A DNA stretch of 64,000 bases from Asticcacaulis excentricus (lineage in GTDB: Bacteria; Pseudomonadota; Alphaproteobacteria; Caulobacterales; Caulobacteraceae), in assembly GCF_003966695.1 (NCBI RefSeq), contig NZ_AP018829.1, positions 62,001 through 126,000 of the forward strand, in the 5' to 3' direction. Of this stretch, positions 18,532 through 27,146 are shown piece by piece. A program made the position numbers and the translations under genes. Each line of letters opens with the position of its first letter. The stretch's first letter is position 1. A model generated the notes under the pieces. The model was not told the origin of the DNA. It was given only the letters and a program-made list of their open reading frames with translations, and made no database searches.

Positions 18532-21408
18532 TCAGAACGTCCAGGACGTGTTGACCATGAAGGTCCGGCCCGTTTCGACATAACCGCCCTTACGGTCATG
18601 CGAGAGCAGAGCCTCATCCTTGCCCTGGGTGGCCCAGTAGGACTGATCATTCAGGATGTTCTCGACCGCAGCGCCGATCTGCCAGCCGTTGCCGAGCTGA
18701 TAGTTGGCATTGAAGTTCAAACGACGCATGGGTTGCACCCAGGTGTCATCATTGTTATTGCGCACATCCTTGTAGATCAGGCCCACACGGCTGTAGGCCA
18801 GTTCGGCGCGCAGGCCGTTCTTATTGTAGAACAGCGAGGCATTGATGATGCTGTCCGGCGCGTTGATCAGGCGACGGGTGAGATCATTTCCGATGCCGCC
18901 AATGCGAATCTTGGCCTTGGTTTCCTGGACCGTCACATTGCCGCTGACACCAAAACCGTTCCAGAATCCCGGAAGGTCGACGAAGCGCTGACGCAGGCCC
19001 AGTTCAAGACCCAGAACTGAACCACTCTTGGCATTATCGAGCGTGGTGATTTCCGCGCCGGCTGCGTCCTTGACCACATCGCCAGTCCAGACGTTAAAGT
19101 CGGTGCCGGTATTGGTCGAACCCGACACGAACATCACGTTCTTAAGGTCTTTGTAGTAGAGCGAGGCCATCAGATATTGACCGTTAGCACCGTACTTTTC
19201 CACGCTGACGTCATAGTTGATCCCGATAACCGGCTCCAGGTCAGGATTGGCAATACTGATTGCCGTGATCTTGCCGTCGGCATCCTTCGAGATGCTTGTG
19301 GCCCCGATCATCTGGTCAAAGGCCGGACGGGTGTAGGCGCGACGAATGGCACCACGCACCACGATCTCTTCGCTCGGACGCCAGGTCGCCACGACGCTCG
19401 GCAGGGCAATGCCAAAGCCGCGATCAGAGGTGGTGCGAACGCGCGTCGTGGTGGTCTTGCCGTCCTTATCCTTGATGGTTTCCGGACGCCAGTAGGCCCC
19501 GGCGAAGTTGTTATCTTCGTATCGCAGACCCGGCACGATCGTGAGAATGTCGCCAAAGGTCAGGGTCGTCTGCACGTAGGCAGAGGTGCGGGTTTCTTCG
19601 CCCTCAAGCAGGTTGCGCTTCATGACCTCATCCGACCATGGGATGGAAGCCGCATATTTATAGGCCTGGTTCTTCAGATAGTCCGGATCGACCAGACGCA
19701 TCGGAACCTGTAGCCCACGCCCCATGAAGCTGCTCAGAGTCTGACCGGGCAGGTCGAACAGGTAATCACCTTGCGCAGCCCAGCGGTTGGTCCCATTGCC
19801 CAGAAGTGCCGGATTCGTTGTCCAGTTGCCGTTGGCGTCTTTCTTATAGAAGTAGAAACGGTTTTCATCGCCTGTACCAACATCATTGGATTCACGGTCA
19901 GCCGTTTCGTATTTAACGCCACCCTTGATGGATTTGACGATCGGGTGGTTCAGATCCCAGGTCAGGTTCGACTTAAGGTCGAGCTTGGTCTCTTCGGCAT
20001 ATTCATAGCCATAGGTGATGTACCACTGACGGGTGATGTCGGTACGGCCAATGTAACGAAGGCCTTCCGGCGTCAGCACGGCTTGCGGTGATTTCGGGTC
20101 CGAGATGTCAGTGATTAGCGGAACCTGGGCCTTGCCGCCCTGATCCGGGGTGCCGATCCACGGGAAAGCGTAGAAGCCCGCTTGCATACGGAACGGATAC
20201 TCAGTGCGCCCCTTGGAATAGGACAGCGCATAGTCAAAGGTGAAGGCATCACGCTTCGTCTCGCCACCGATCAGAGCCGTGGTCAGGGTCTGGGTCGAAT
20301 GCTCGGTGCGGCTGTACTGGCCCGGAATCGCGCCATAGAACTTGACGTTTTTCGGGTCGCTGTCACCGTTGGTTTGCCAGGCCGAAGACGGGCGCACGGA
20401 GGTCAGGAAATCCACCAACTCTTTGGAACCGCTGGGAGCCGTTGCTAGACCCAAACGGGCCGACGACTGGTCCATGCTGGTCAGAAGTTCAAATTCACCG
20501 TGGGTGAAGCGGCCATAGAGGCTCTGGACGTCGGTCTTGTAGTCTAGCGACAAGGTCGCGCCCTGACGCTTGACGCTGTTGCGGTAGAAGTTCCACTGCG
20601 GGCCACGCGCATAGAGATTGGTTCCCTGATCGCGGATCAGGCCCGGCGCCGTTGAGTCCGTTTTCACATAGTCCTGCTGGACGGCCTGAGATTCCCCAGC
20701 ATTGTCCTTGTCCTGATAGTAAAGGTTACCATAGACCGCGAACTGGTTGGCCTCGCCGAAGGTGCGGGCCAGTTCGATCTGGGCCGTGTAGCCGAGCCCG
20801 TCAACGTCGCGCTGAATCGCGCGGTCAGCCAGCTGACCCTGAAGGCGCAGACGGTTATAGTTCGGCGCAAAGTCGAAGCCCGAAGCCGTGCGGAAATCGA
20901 CCGTCCCGGCAAGGGCGTCGCCATCCATCTCGGCGGTCGGGGCCTTGTCCACACGCACGAATGACAGGGCGAAGGGCGACAGCAGATTCATCGAGATGCT
21001 GCGCGCCTTGGAATCCGTCTGGGCCAAACGGACACCATTCATCGAATAGGCGTTCCACGAGCTGTCGAGGCCACGGATGGTCACATATTGCGCTTCGCCG
21101 GTACCGGCCTGGTTCCGCGACTGATCAACGGCCGAGGACAGGCCTGGAATGCGGGTCAGAAGATCGGCCAGGTTCGCGGTGGGCTGGGCCTGAAGCTCTT
21201 CGGCGGAGACGACATTGGCGATGGTCAGGCTGTCGCGCTGTTCCTGAACAGCGCGCGCCAGACTGCGGCGCTGACCGGCGACGACCACTTCAGTAATGTT
21301 GCTGTCAGCCGTGGCTGCGGTGTCTTGGGCCTGTACGGCGTTCGCCGCCAGTCCGAGGCTCAGGCTCATGGCCGAAGCCATCAGCATAAGTTGGGTGGAA
21401 AGTTTCAT
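18532..21408 (-). CDS. TonB-dependent receptor (TIGR01782-like)
   Basis: 958 residues from the ATG at 21408, which gives a signal peptide (KLSTQLMLMASAMSLSL, cleavage after AVQAQ). Upstream in-frame codons add only non-signal sequence. After the signal comes a TonB-box-like TEVVVAGQRR and a plug with the MDGDALAGTVDFRT segment, which marks the same large receptor family as the convergent neighbour. The barrel ends FMVNTSWTF. It lacks the STN domain, so it does not signal through FecR. Whether it transports the same substrate as the neighbour is unknown. Confidence 0.9.
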   Translation of the reverse strand: MKLSTQLMLMASAMSLSLGLAANAVQAQDTAATADSNITEVVVAGQRRSLARAVQEQRDSLTIANVVSAEELQAQPTANLADLLTRIPGLSSAVDQSRNQAGTGEAQYVTIRGLDSSWNAYSMNGVRLAQTDSKARSISMNLLSPFALSFVRVDKAPTAEMDGDALAGTVDFRTASGFDFAPNYNRLRLQGQLADRAIQRDVDGLGYTAQIELARTFGEANQFAVYGNLYYQDKDNAGESQAVQQDYVKTDSTAPGLIRDQGTNLYARGPQWNFYRNSVKRQGATLSLDYKTDVQSLYGRFTHGEFELLTSMDQSSARLGLATAPSGSKELVDFLTSVRPSSAWQTNGDSDPKNVKFYGAIPGQYSRTEHSTQTLTTALIGGETKRDAFTFDYALSYSKGRTEYPFRMQAGFYAFPWIGTPDQGGKAQVPLITDISDPKSPQAVLTPEGLRYIGRTDITRQWYITYGYEYAEETKLDLKSNLTWDLNHPIVKSIKGGVKYETADRESNDVGTGDENRFYFYKKDANGNWTTNPALLGNGTNRWAAQGDYLFDLPGQTLSSFMGRGLQVPMRLVDPDYLKNQAYKYAASIPWSDEVMKRNLLEGEETRTSAYVQTTLTFGDILTIVPGLRYEDNNFAGAYWRPETIKDKDGKTTTTRVRTTSDRGFGIALPSVVATWRPSEEIVVRGAIRRAYTRPAFDQMIGATSISKDADGKITAISIANPDLEPVIGINYDVSVEKYGANGQYLMASLYYKDLKNVMFVSGSTNTGTDFNVWTGDVVKDAAGAEITTLDNAKSGSVLGLELGLRQRFVDLPGFWNGFGVSGNVTVQETKAKIRIGGIGNDLTRRLINAPDSIINASLFYNKNGLRAELAYSRVGLIYKDVRNNNDDTWVQPMRRLNFNANYQLGNGWQIGAAVENILNDQSYWATQGKDEALLSHDRKGGYVETGRTFMVNTSWTF

Positions 21409-21509
21409 GCCAGTATCCCCTAAAGGCTGAGGGCATACAGCACGCCCTCTCAAGCCAAGGGACGCCGTTCCTGACGCGGCCCGCCGAAACTTAATGAAAA
21501 CTTCACAAA

Positions 21510-21950
21510 TCAAATCAGCCCAAGCCGCCGATCGAGGCTGTAGGCCCCGCCCCCGCGCCCGATCAGATAGATCAGAAGCCCCGCCCAACTCAGATGCGTC
21601 GGCCAGGCATCGGGATAGACGAAGATTTCAATAACCGCCGTCATCCCCAGAAAGGCCAGCGCCGAATAGCGGGTGAACAGGCCCAGCACCAGCAGGATCG
21701 AAAACAGATGTTCGGAGACGGTCGCCGCCACGGCGGCGGCGTGCGGCGGGATCAGCGGCAGGGCGTATTCCTGTTCAAACAGCACATAGGTGCCGTCGCT
21801 GATGTGGAGCAGACCATCGACCTTGGTGCGCGCCGAACTGAAGAAGATGGCCGCCACGCCGAAACGGGTGATCAGGGCGATGACGTCCTCCGGCAGCTTG
21901 GCCATGAGTTGCGCGGGCGCATTGATCCAGTCGGTGAGCTTGCGGGTCAT
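21510..21950 (-). CDS. bufD1: DoxX family membrane protein of the bufferin operon
   Basis: 146 residues with four hydrophobic helices and the DoxX pattern RFGVAAIFFSSARTKVDG near residue 29. It is the fourth gene of the leftward bufferin operon and overlaps the bufC-like gene by 4 nt (ATGA). DoxX proteins are common partners in bufferin and gold-induced (gig) operons of Caulobacter, where their exact role is unclear; redox support or membrane export are possible. The rightward operon has no DoxX gene, so this copy may serve both. Confidence 0.8.
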   Translation of the reverse strand: MTRKLTDWINAPAQLMAKLPEDVIALITRFGVAAIFFSSARTKVDGLLHISDGTYVLFEQEYALPLIPPHAAAVAATVSEHLFSILLVLGLFTRYSALAFLGMTAVIEIFVYPDAWPTHLSWAGLLIYLIGRGGGAYSLDRRLGLI

Positions 21951-22702
21951 AAGAGGTCTCTTTCGGTTGAGAGGTGAAGACAGGAGAGGCCCAGCACATG
22001 GCTGAACAGGGCCGTAAGATCGGTCGTGGGGTCGCAGATCAGGGCCGCCTCCGCCGCTTCGGCCAGCGTGCCCCCTTCGGCACAGACGCTGAGAAAGACG
22101 GCGACATCAGGGGCAAGACGGCGCACTTCGACGCCTTCGCCCACCCGGCGCACTAGCAGGGTTTCCGGCTCAGGCCGACGCTCCAATCCCTCGCCTTTGC
22201 CCGCCAGAAGCGCCTCCCAGACGCTCAGAAGCGTGGTGTCAAAGCGGATCAGCCGCGCGGACGGGATCAGGTGCGCGCGGGCGTGGCTGAGGGCCTCGGG
22301 CGACAGGCTGGCAAACCCTTCGGCAGACGTGGCCTCCAAGTCGGCGGCATTCAGGACGCTGAGCCGCAGGTGGTCGAGCCGCGCCAGATCAGGCAGCCAG
22401 TCCATCTCCGACAGAGCGTCCTGCCCTGCCAGCCAGTCGGCAAACCCGCCCCCATAGTCGTGCAGCATCGGATGGGCCGGGTAATGGTCGCGCGCAAAGG
22501 CCGCCGCCACCTGATGGAAATTGTCTGACCCCAGCGCTGCCACCACAGCCGGAAAGGCCGTTTCAAGCGCTTCGACCAATCCCGACATAATCGTGTTGCG
22601 ATAGACGGCGACGCTCGGCCGATCGGGCGTTGCCACCCACGCCGAAAGCGCATCCGTGTCGCCTGTCAGAGCATCCACAAAGGCTTGGTGAAAGGCGCTC
22701 AT
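21947..22702 (-). CDS. bufC1: HvfC/BufC-family peptide-modification partner protein
   Basis: 251 residues from the ATG at 22702, which overlaps the bufB1 stop by 4 nt; a longer frame upstream is not needed. The N-terminal half is the DUF2063 domain (FHQAFVDALTG, VYRNTIMSGLVEALETAFP, DYGGGFADWL), which in this family recruits the precursor peptide to the MNIO maturase. The C-terminal half is variable. The tight operon order A-B-C-D on the minus strand matches Caulobacter bufferin clusters. Confidence 0.85.
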   Translation of the reverse strand: MSAFHQAFVDALTGDTDALSAWVATPDRPSVAVYRNTIMSGLVEALETAFPAVVAALGSDNFHQVAAAFARDHYPAHPMLHDYGGGFADWLAGQDALSEMDWLPDLARLDHLRLSVLNAADLEATSAEGFASLSPEALSHARAHLIPSARLIRFDTTLLSVWEALLAGKGEGLERRPEPETLLVRRVGEGVEVRRLAPDVAVFLSVCAEGGTLAEAAEAALICDPTTDLTALFSHVLGLSCLHLSTERDLL

Positions 22703-23529
22703 GCGGCGACCCTCCCCTTTTGCAAACACGCCTGCGCCCGCTCACGTTCAGCGGTCAGTTCGACATAGGCGGGCACCTCACCGTCGCGCTCGATCAGGAC
22801 CGGGCGTGGCCCCCATAGGTCGAGCGCGGCGTCCAGCAACGCCCACACGCCCTCTGCGACCGGGCTGTCGTGGCTGTCGATCAGAAGCGCCGCGCCGCGC
22901 ACCGGGTCTTCGCTGTGCCCGGCGACGTGAATCTCGCCCACAGCCTGCGCGGGGATAGCGTGCAGCCAGATCAGTGGGTCGATGCCGATATTGCGCGCGC
23001 TGACGAAGACATTGTTGAGATCGACCAGCAGGCCGCAGCCCGTACGCTGGACCAGTTCGCTCAAAAAATCGGTCTCATCATAGTCGTGGCCGCGCAGGTT
23101 CAGATAATGGCTGGGGTTTTCGATCAGCAGAGCCCGCCCCAGAGCCGTTTGCGTGGCGTCGATGCGCTCGGCAATCCGCTGCAATTCCGACGAGGTGCGC
23201 AAGACCGGCAGCAGGTCCGGCACGCTGCGGCCCTCAAAACGCGACCAGGCCAGATGCTCGGACACCGCAAAGGGCGCAAAGCGGTCGATCAGGGCGCGAA
23301 AGCGCTTCAGATGCGCCTGATCCAGCGGGTCGGGGCCGCCCAGAGACAGCCCCACCCCGTGCAGGGACAGAGGATGCTCAGCGCGCACCCGCTCAAGGGC
23401 GGTCAGTCGCGGACCACCCTCAACCATATAGTTTTCGGGGTGAACCTCAAACCACAGGCCGGGGCGGCGGTCGCCCGTCGCCTCTGCATAATGTTGCGGC
23501 TTCAAGCCAAGCCCCGCCCCGATGGTCAT
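22699..23529 (-). CDS. bufB1: MNIO-family (DUF692) bufferin maturase
   Basis: 276 residues with the conserved metal-binding landmarks of multinuclear non-heme iron oxidases: EVHPENYM, SLHGVGLSLGG, VSEHLAWS, LIENPSHYL, LVDLNNVFVSARN, HVAGHSE and IDSHDSPV. In described bufferins these enzymes convert Cys side chains of the precursor to thiooxazole-type heterocycles that bind copper. The start lies 1 nt after the stop of the precursor gene. Its partner precursor has four Cys in the mature part, as expected for the BufA1 type. Confidence 0.88.
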   Translation of the reverse strand: MTIGAGLGLKPQHYAEATGDRRPGLWFEVHPENYMVEGGPRLTALERVRAEHPLSLHGVGLSLGGPDPLDQAHLKRFRALIDRFAPFAVSEHLAWSRFEGRSVPDLLPVLRTSSELQRIAERIDATQTALGRALLIENPSHYLNLRGHDYDETDFLSELVQRTGCGLLVDLNNVFVSARNIGIDPLIWLHAIPAQAVGEIHVAGHSEDPVRGAALLIDSHDSPVAEGVWALLDAALDLWGPRPVLIERDGEVPAYVELTAERERAQACLQKGRVAA

Positions 23530-23530
23530 A

Positions 23531-23827
23531 TCAGGCCTTCGGCGTCAGCGAGCCATTGCCCTTGGGTGTCTTGATGGTGACGCAGGTACCCTTATCGACC
23601 AGCTTGAAGGCCTTGCCATCGTAATCGACCTTGGAACTGCCGGCGCAGCTCGTGCCCGGACCGGCCTTGCAGTCGTTTTGCCCCGCCTTGGCGATGCCGT
23701 AGCAGGCTTCCTTGGCCGCGGGGGCCTTGGCGGGCTTTTTGGTGTCTGCGGCGGCGACACCGGCGGCCAGAGACGAGGCCAGAGACAGGGCGGCGGCGAT
23801 AGCCAGACCGGAACGGGAAACAGACAT
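23531..23827 (-). CDS. bufA1: BufA1-type bufferin precursor (DUF2282-like periplasmic metallophore)
   Basis: 98 residues from the ATG at 23827, which has GGAG 7-8 nt upstream. A Sec signal peptide (residues 1-31, cleavage near GVAAA) precedes a Lys/Ala/Pro-rich spacer and a core with four Cys: [23 protein letters not shown] and KGTCVTI. Bufferins are ribosomal peptides modified on Cys that buffer copper in the periplasm. The gene heads the leftward bufA1-B1-C1-doxX operon and is preceded by a candidate ECF promoter at 23873-23898. Confidence 0.88.
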   Translation of the reverse strand: MSVSRSGLAIAAALSLASSLAAGVAAADTKKPAKAPAAKEACYGIAKAGQNDCKAGPGTSCAGSSKVDYDGKAFKLVDKGTCVTIKTPKGNGSLTPKA

Positions 23828-23872
23828 GGGGTTCTCCTTGCGAGACGACGCCTCATTGCGTCTGGCAGGAGG

Positions 23873-23898
23873 TACGCAAGGCCCCGTGCAAAGGTTAC
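23873..23898 (-). promoter_or_regulatory. Candidate SigF-type ECF promoter for bufA1
   Basis: On the minus strand GTAACC (23898-23893) and CGTA (23876-23873) are separated by exactly 16 nt. The divergent bufA2 promoter at 23945-23970 has the same two boxes, the same spacing, and the extended TGTAACCT and GCGTAC contexts. The box sequences resemble the GTAACC-type -35 of the Caulobacter SigF regulon. It lies 46 nt upstream of the bufA1 start. Confidence 0.75.
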
Positions 23899-23944
23899 AG
23901 AGGCGGCCAGCCAAAATATAAGAAAGAAATAAATGAGGGGCTGT

Positions 23945-23970
23945 GTAACCTCATCCCGCAAGGCCGCGTA
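23945..23970 (+). promoter_or_regulatory. Candidate SigF-type ECF promoter for bufA2
   Basis: GTAACC (23945-23950), 16 nt, CGTA (23967-23970), 47 nt upstream of the bufA2 start. It mirrors the bufA1 promoter box for box, with about equal distance to its start codon. The two -35 boxes face each other 46 nt apart around a purine-rich, AT-rich stretch. Confidence 0.75.
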
Positions 23971-24017
23971 CTCCCCCATGCCACACCGGCACCGCACCTA
24001 TTTTGAGAGAGCCCACC

Positions 24018-24302
24018 ATGATCACTGTGAAAACCGGCGCCATCATCGCGTCCGCCGCCGCCCTTATGGCCGCCGCCAGCTTCGCCACCGCCGCCACCGC
24101 GCCTGCGGGCAGCAAGGGTGCCGCCGTGGCCGCCGACGACATCGTCCACTGCTATGGCATCAATACCTGCAAGGGCACGGCCGACTGCGCCACCACGACG
24201 CACGAATGCAAGGGCCAGAACGTCTGCAAGGGTCATGGGTTCAAGGCCGTCAAGGCCAAGGAATGCCTGGCTCAGGGTGGCGTGATCGGCGATATCGGTT
24301 AA
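24018..24302 (+). CDS. bufA2: BufA2-type bufferin precursor
   Basis: 94 residues from the ATG at 24018, with GAGAGAG upstream. A Sec signal peptide (residues 1-26, ending near ATAAT) precedes a core with six Cys in the BufA2 pattern: HCYGINTCKG, DCATTTHECKGQNVCKGHGF and KECLAQGG. The precursor differs clearly from BufA1 in Cys number and spacing, so its modified product and metal preference may differ. It is the first gene of the rightward operon with its own MNIO maturase and HvfC-type partner, followed by sigma and anti-sigma genes. Confidence 0.88.
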   Translation: MITVKTGAIIASAAALMAAASFATAATAPAGSKGAAVAADDIVHCYGINTCKGTADCATTTHECKGQNVCKGHGFKAVKAKECLAQGGVIGDIG

Positions 24303-24351
24303 GTATGCCCTGCGGGGCCGGTGTCGCACCGGCCCTTCTCCGGACCCGTCC

Positions 24352-25185
24352 ATGCCCCCTTCCCTTGCCCCCTTCTCAGGCTTTGGCCTCGGCCTCAGAC
24401 CGCCCCACTACGAAGCCATACTGGCCGCGCCGCAACCGGTGGATTTTTTCGAGATCATCTCGGAAAACTTCATGATCGACGGCGGGCGGCCCCTGCATGT
24501 GCTTGATCAGGTGAGGGCCGACTATCCCGTGGCCATGCACGGCGTCTCGATGTCGCTGGGCTCACCGGACGGGCCGGGACCCGACTATCTGAGGCGGCTT
24601 CACGCCCTGATGACGCGCGTGGACCCCTTATGGGTCTCCGATCATCTGTGCTGGACCGGCGTCAATGGTCACAACAGCCACGACCTTCTGCCCCTGCCCC
24701 TGACCGAAGAGGCAATGGCGACCGTCTGCCGCCATATCGACCGCGTGCAGACCTTCCTCCAACGCCCGTTACTGATCGAAAACCCCTCGACCTACGTCAC
24801 CTTTGCCGAAGATACCTACACCGAATGGGGCTTTCTGTCGGAGCTATGCCGTCGCACGGGGTGCTACCTGCTGCTGGATATCAACAATGTCTTCGTCAGC
24901 GCCCACAATCACGGTTTTTCCGCCCAGACCTATCTGAACGGCCTGCCGCTGGAGCGCGTGTGTCAGGTGCATCTGGCCGGTCATTCTGAGGGCGAAACCC
25001 TGTTGATCGATACCCACGACGCCCCCGTCCCCGACGGCGTGTGGGCGCTGTGGGCCGAGGTGGCTCCGCGCCTCAGCCACGCCGCCGTGACGATCGAGCG
25101 CGACGACGAAATCCCGCCCCTGCCTGAGCTTCTGAGCGAACTCGACACCGCCCGCCGCCTCGTCTCCCCTGTGGTGTACGTATGA
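24352..25185 (+). CDS. bufB2: MNIO-family (DUF692) bufferin maturase, second copy
   Basis: 277 residues. The MNIO landmarks are intact: EIISENFMIDGG, AMHGVSMSLG, VSDHLCWTG, LIENPSTYV, LLDINNVFVSAHN, HLAGHSE and IDTHDAPV. It should modify Cys residues of the BufA2-type precursor 49 nt upstream. It is diverged from the bufB1 product (for example HNSHDLLPLP in place of RSVPDLLPVL), consistent with different precursors. Its stop overlaps the next start by 4 nt. Confidence 0.88.
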   Translation: MPPSLAPFSGFGLGLRPPHYEAILAAPQPVDFFEIISENFMIDGGRPLHVLDQVRADYPVAMHGVSMSLGSPDGPGPDYLRRLHALMTRVDPLWVSDHLCWTGVNGHNSHDLLPLPLTEEAMATVCRHIDRVQTFLQRPLLIENPSTYVTFAEDTYTEWGFLSELCRRTGCYLLLDINNVFVSAHNHGFSAQTYLNGLPLERVCQVHLAGHSEGETLLIDTHDAPVPDGVWALWAEVAPRLSHAAVTIERDDEIPPLPELLSELDTARRLVSPVVYV

Positions 25186-25928
25186 GACTGGCCGACACCC
25201 AACGGGATTTTTTGGGTCAGATTCTGGCCACTCCGGCTCCCACGGTGAGCGAAGGGATGCGCGTTTATCACCACGCCTATCGTGCGCGACTGGCGGGCGC
25301 GATGGCCGAAACCTATGCGCAGGTCTGGACGTGGCTGGGCGATGAGACATTTCATGCTGAGGCGCGCGCCTACATCGAAGCCCATCCCTCCACCCAGTGG
25401 TCGCTGGACGATTATGGGCAGGACTTTGCGGGCTTTTTAGCGCAGCGCTTTCCGGATGATCCCGAAATCAACGAACTGGCGTGGCTGGATGCCGCTCTGC
25501 GGCAGGCCTTTGCCGCCGAAGATGCAGACCTGCTCGACGGGACGGCCCTGATGCGGGTCAGTGACTGGGAGACGGTGCGCTTTGTCCTGAATCCGGCCCT
25601 GCGTCACCGCGCTATCCGCTCCAATGCCCCGGCCCTGTGGCGCGCCCTCTCAAAAGGAGAAACCCCGCCGGAAGTGCTCTGTTTCGAGGCGATGAGCGGT
25701 CTGTGCGTGTGGAAGACGGGGCTGGCCTCGCGCTTTCGCACGCTGGAGGCCGACGAATACGCCCTGATCTGTGCGCTGGCCGCCGGTCAGGGCTTTGCCG
25801 CCGCCTGCGAAGGGCTGACGCTTCGGGCTGCGGACAGCGACGCCACCCAACAGATCGGCGCGTGGCTGGGCCAATGGCTGGCTGAAGGTCTGGTCACCGG
25901 CCTTGACGCGACAGAGATAAGCGCATGA
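25182..25928 (+). CDS. bufC2: HvfC/BufC-family partner protein, second copy
   Basis: 248 residues with the DUF2063 N-terminal pattern (DTQRDFLGQIL, VYHHAYRARLAGAMAETYA, DYGQDFAGFLAQRF) and a variable C-terminal half. It should work with BufB2 on the BufA2-type peptide. It overlaps bufB2 by 4 nt upstream and the sigma gene by 4 nt downstream, so translational coupling across maturation and regulation genes is likely. Confidence 0.85.
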   Translation: MRLADTQRDFLGQILATPAPTVSEGMRVYHHAYRARLAGAMAETYAQVWTWLGDETFHAEARAYIEAHPSTQWSLDDYGQDFAGFLAQRFPDDPEINELAWLDAALRQAFAAEDADLLDGTALMRVSDWETVRFVLNPALRHRAIRSNAPALWRALSKGETPPEVLCFEAMSGLCVWKTGLASRFRTLEADEYALICALAAGQGFAAACEGLTLRAADSDATQQIGAWLGQWLAEGLVTGLDATEISA

Positions 25929-26485
25929 GCCTCAGCCACCCCGATCTGTGGCAGCAGCAGATGCGCGCCGCCCAACGCGGCGATGCGGAGGCCTATCGCG
26001 CCCTGCTCACCGCCTTGCGCCCGTGGCTTTCGGCCTATTTTCGCCGTCGCCTGCAATCGCCCGATACCGAAGACCTGACCCAGATCACGCTCGTTGCCGT
26101 GCATGAAAAGCGCCACACCTATGATCCAACGGCCCCCTTCATGCCATGGATCGCCGCTGTGGCGCGGCACAAGCTGATCGACCACGTCCGAAAGTACGGC
26201 CGCTACGTACATGTTGAGCTGAACGAACTGAACGAGCCGGTGGATGAGGCCTCGCTGGGCCTGCCGGCCACCATCGCGCGGCGCGACGTTCAGGTGCTGT
26301 TGTCGCAACTGCCCGTCGATCAGGCGCGCGTCATCCGCCTGCACAAGGTCGAAGAACTGAGCCTGGAGGACGTGTCGCGTCTGACCGGCAAATCGGTGGC
26401 CGCCGTTAAGGTCATCGTCCACAGAGGATTGAAAAAGTTACGGGACAGCGTCGGCGTGCCCCGGAAAGTGTACGAAGATGAGTAA
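25925..26485 (+). CDS. sigF: ECF sigma factor, SigF-like
   Basis: 186 residues. Region 2 is at about 35-85 (SPDTEDLTQITLVAVHEKRH then MPWIAAVARHKLID) and region 4 at about 125-175 (ELSLEDVSRLTGKSVAAVKV). Caulobacter SigF responds to chromium, cadmium and copper-type stress and controls bufferin genes. Here the gene is inside the bufA2 operon and overlaps both neighbours (4 nt with bufC2, 8 nt with nrsF). The two matched GTAACC-N16-CGTA boxes in the cluster are its probable targets, giving positive autoregulation. Confidence 0.88.
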   Translation: MSLSHPDLWQQQMRAAQRGDAEAYRALLTALRPWLSAYFRRRLQSPDTEDLTQITLVAVHEKRHTYDPTAPFMPWIAAVARHKLIDHVRKYGRYVHVELNELNEPVDEASLGLPATIARRDVQVLLSQLPVDQARVIRLHKVEELSLEDVSRLTGKSVAAVKVIVHRGLKKLRDSVGVPRKVYEDE

Positions 26486-27146
26486 CAAGAACACCCCCGA
26501 CCTGATCGAGACCTTAAGCCAGTCCGTCAACCCGGTGGCCCCGCTGGGCCGCCGTGGCCTGTGGCTGTGGGTGGGCTTAAGCCTGCTGGCGGGCACCGCC
26601 TTTGTCCTGACGACTTACGGTGCGCGGCCCGAAATGCGCCTGCTGTTCAGCGAAGGGCGTGTGGCGGATAACCTGTCAGCCTATGCCAAGACGGCCTTTT
26701 TCATTAGTTTAGCCGCGCTCGCCGTCTGGCAGGTGCAGGCCACGGCGCGTCCGGAAGGGGCGCTCAGCCGCGTACAGACCGGGCTTTTGGGGCTGGCGGT
26801 CATTGCCCTGACCACCCTGACCGGGGTCGATATCGCATTGAGCGGTCTGCCCGCAGCGATGACCGGCCTGTCAGACGGCGCGGGCATGTGCTTCCTGACC
26901 ATTTTGATCGGCGGCATGACCGGGCTGGGGGTCGGCTGGGCCCTGTGGCTGCGGCATACCGCACCCGGCAATCCGTCGCTTTTTGGGGCGCTGAGTGCCT
27001 TTGCTGCCTCGGCCCTGATGACGGTCGCCTATACGCTGCATTGCGACCACGATGCCCCGGCCTATCTGCTGCTGATCTATCTGGCCCCCAATCTGGTGGC
27101 GGCCCTGATCGGCAGCGTCGCCGGGCGCTGGCTGTTCCGATGGTAA
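26478..27146 (+). CDS. nrsF: NrsF-family (DUF1109) membrane anti-sigma factor
   Basis: 222 residues with about six membrane helices. The cytoplasmic N-terminus (DLIETLSQSVNPVAPL) is typical of NrsF. Two Cys, at residues 138 (GMCFLTILIG) and 189 (LHCDHDAP), lie at the positions used by NrsF to sense metal stress in Caulobacter. It should hold SigF inactive at the membrane until the Cys pair is perturbed. It overlaps sigF by 8 nt and is itself overlapped 7 nt by a second NrsF-like gene. Confidence 0.88.
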   Translation: MSNKNTPDLIETLSQSVNPVAPLGRRGLWLWVGLSLLAGTAFVLTTYGARPEMRLLFSEGRVADNLSAYAKTAFFISLAALAVWQVQATARPEGALSRVQTGLLGLAVIALTTLTGVDIALSGLPAAMTGLSDGAGMCFLTILIGGMTGLGVGWALWLRHTAPGNPSLFGALSAFAASALMTVAYTLHCDHDAPAYLLLIYLAPNLVAALIGSVAGRWLFRW

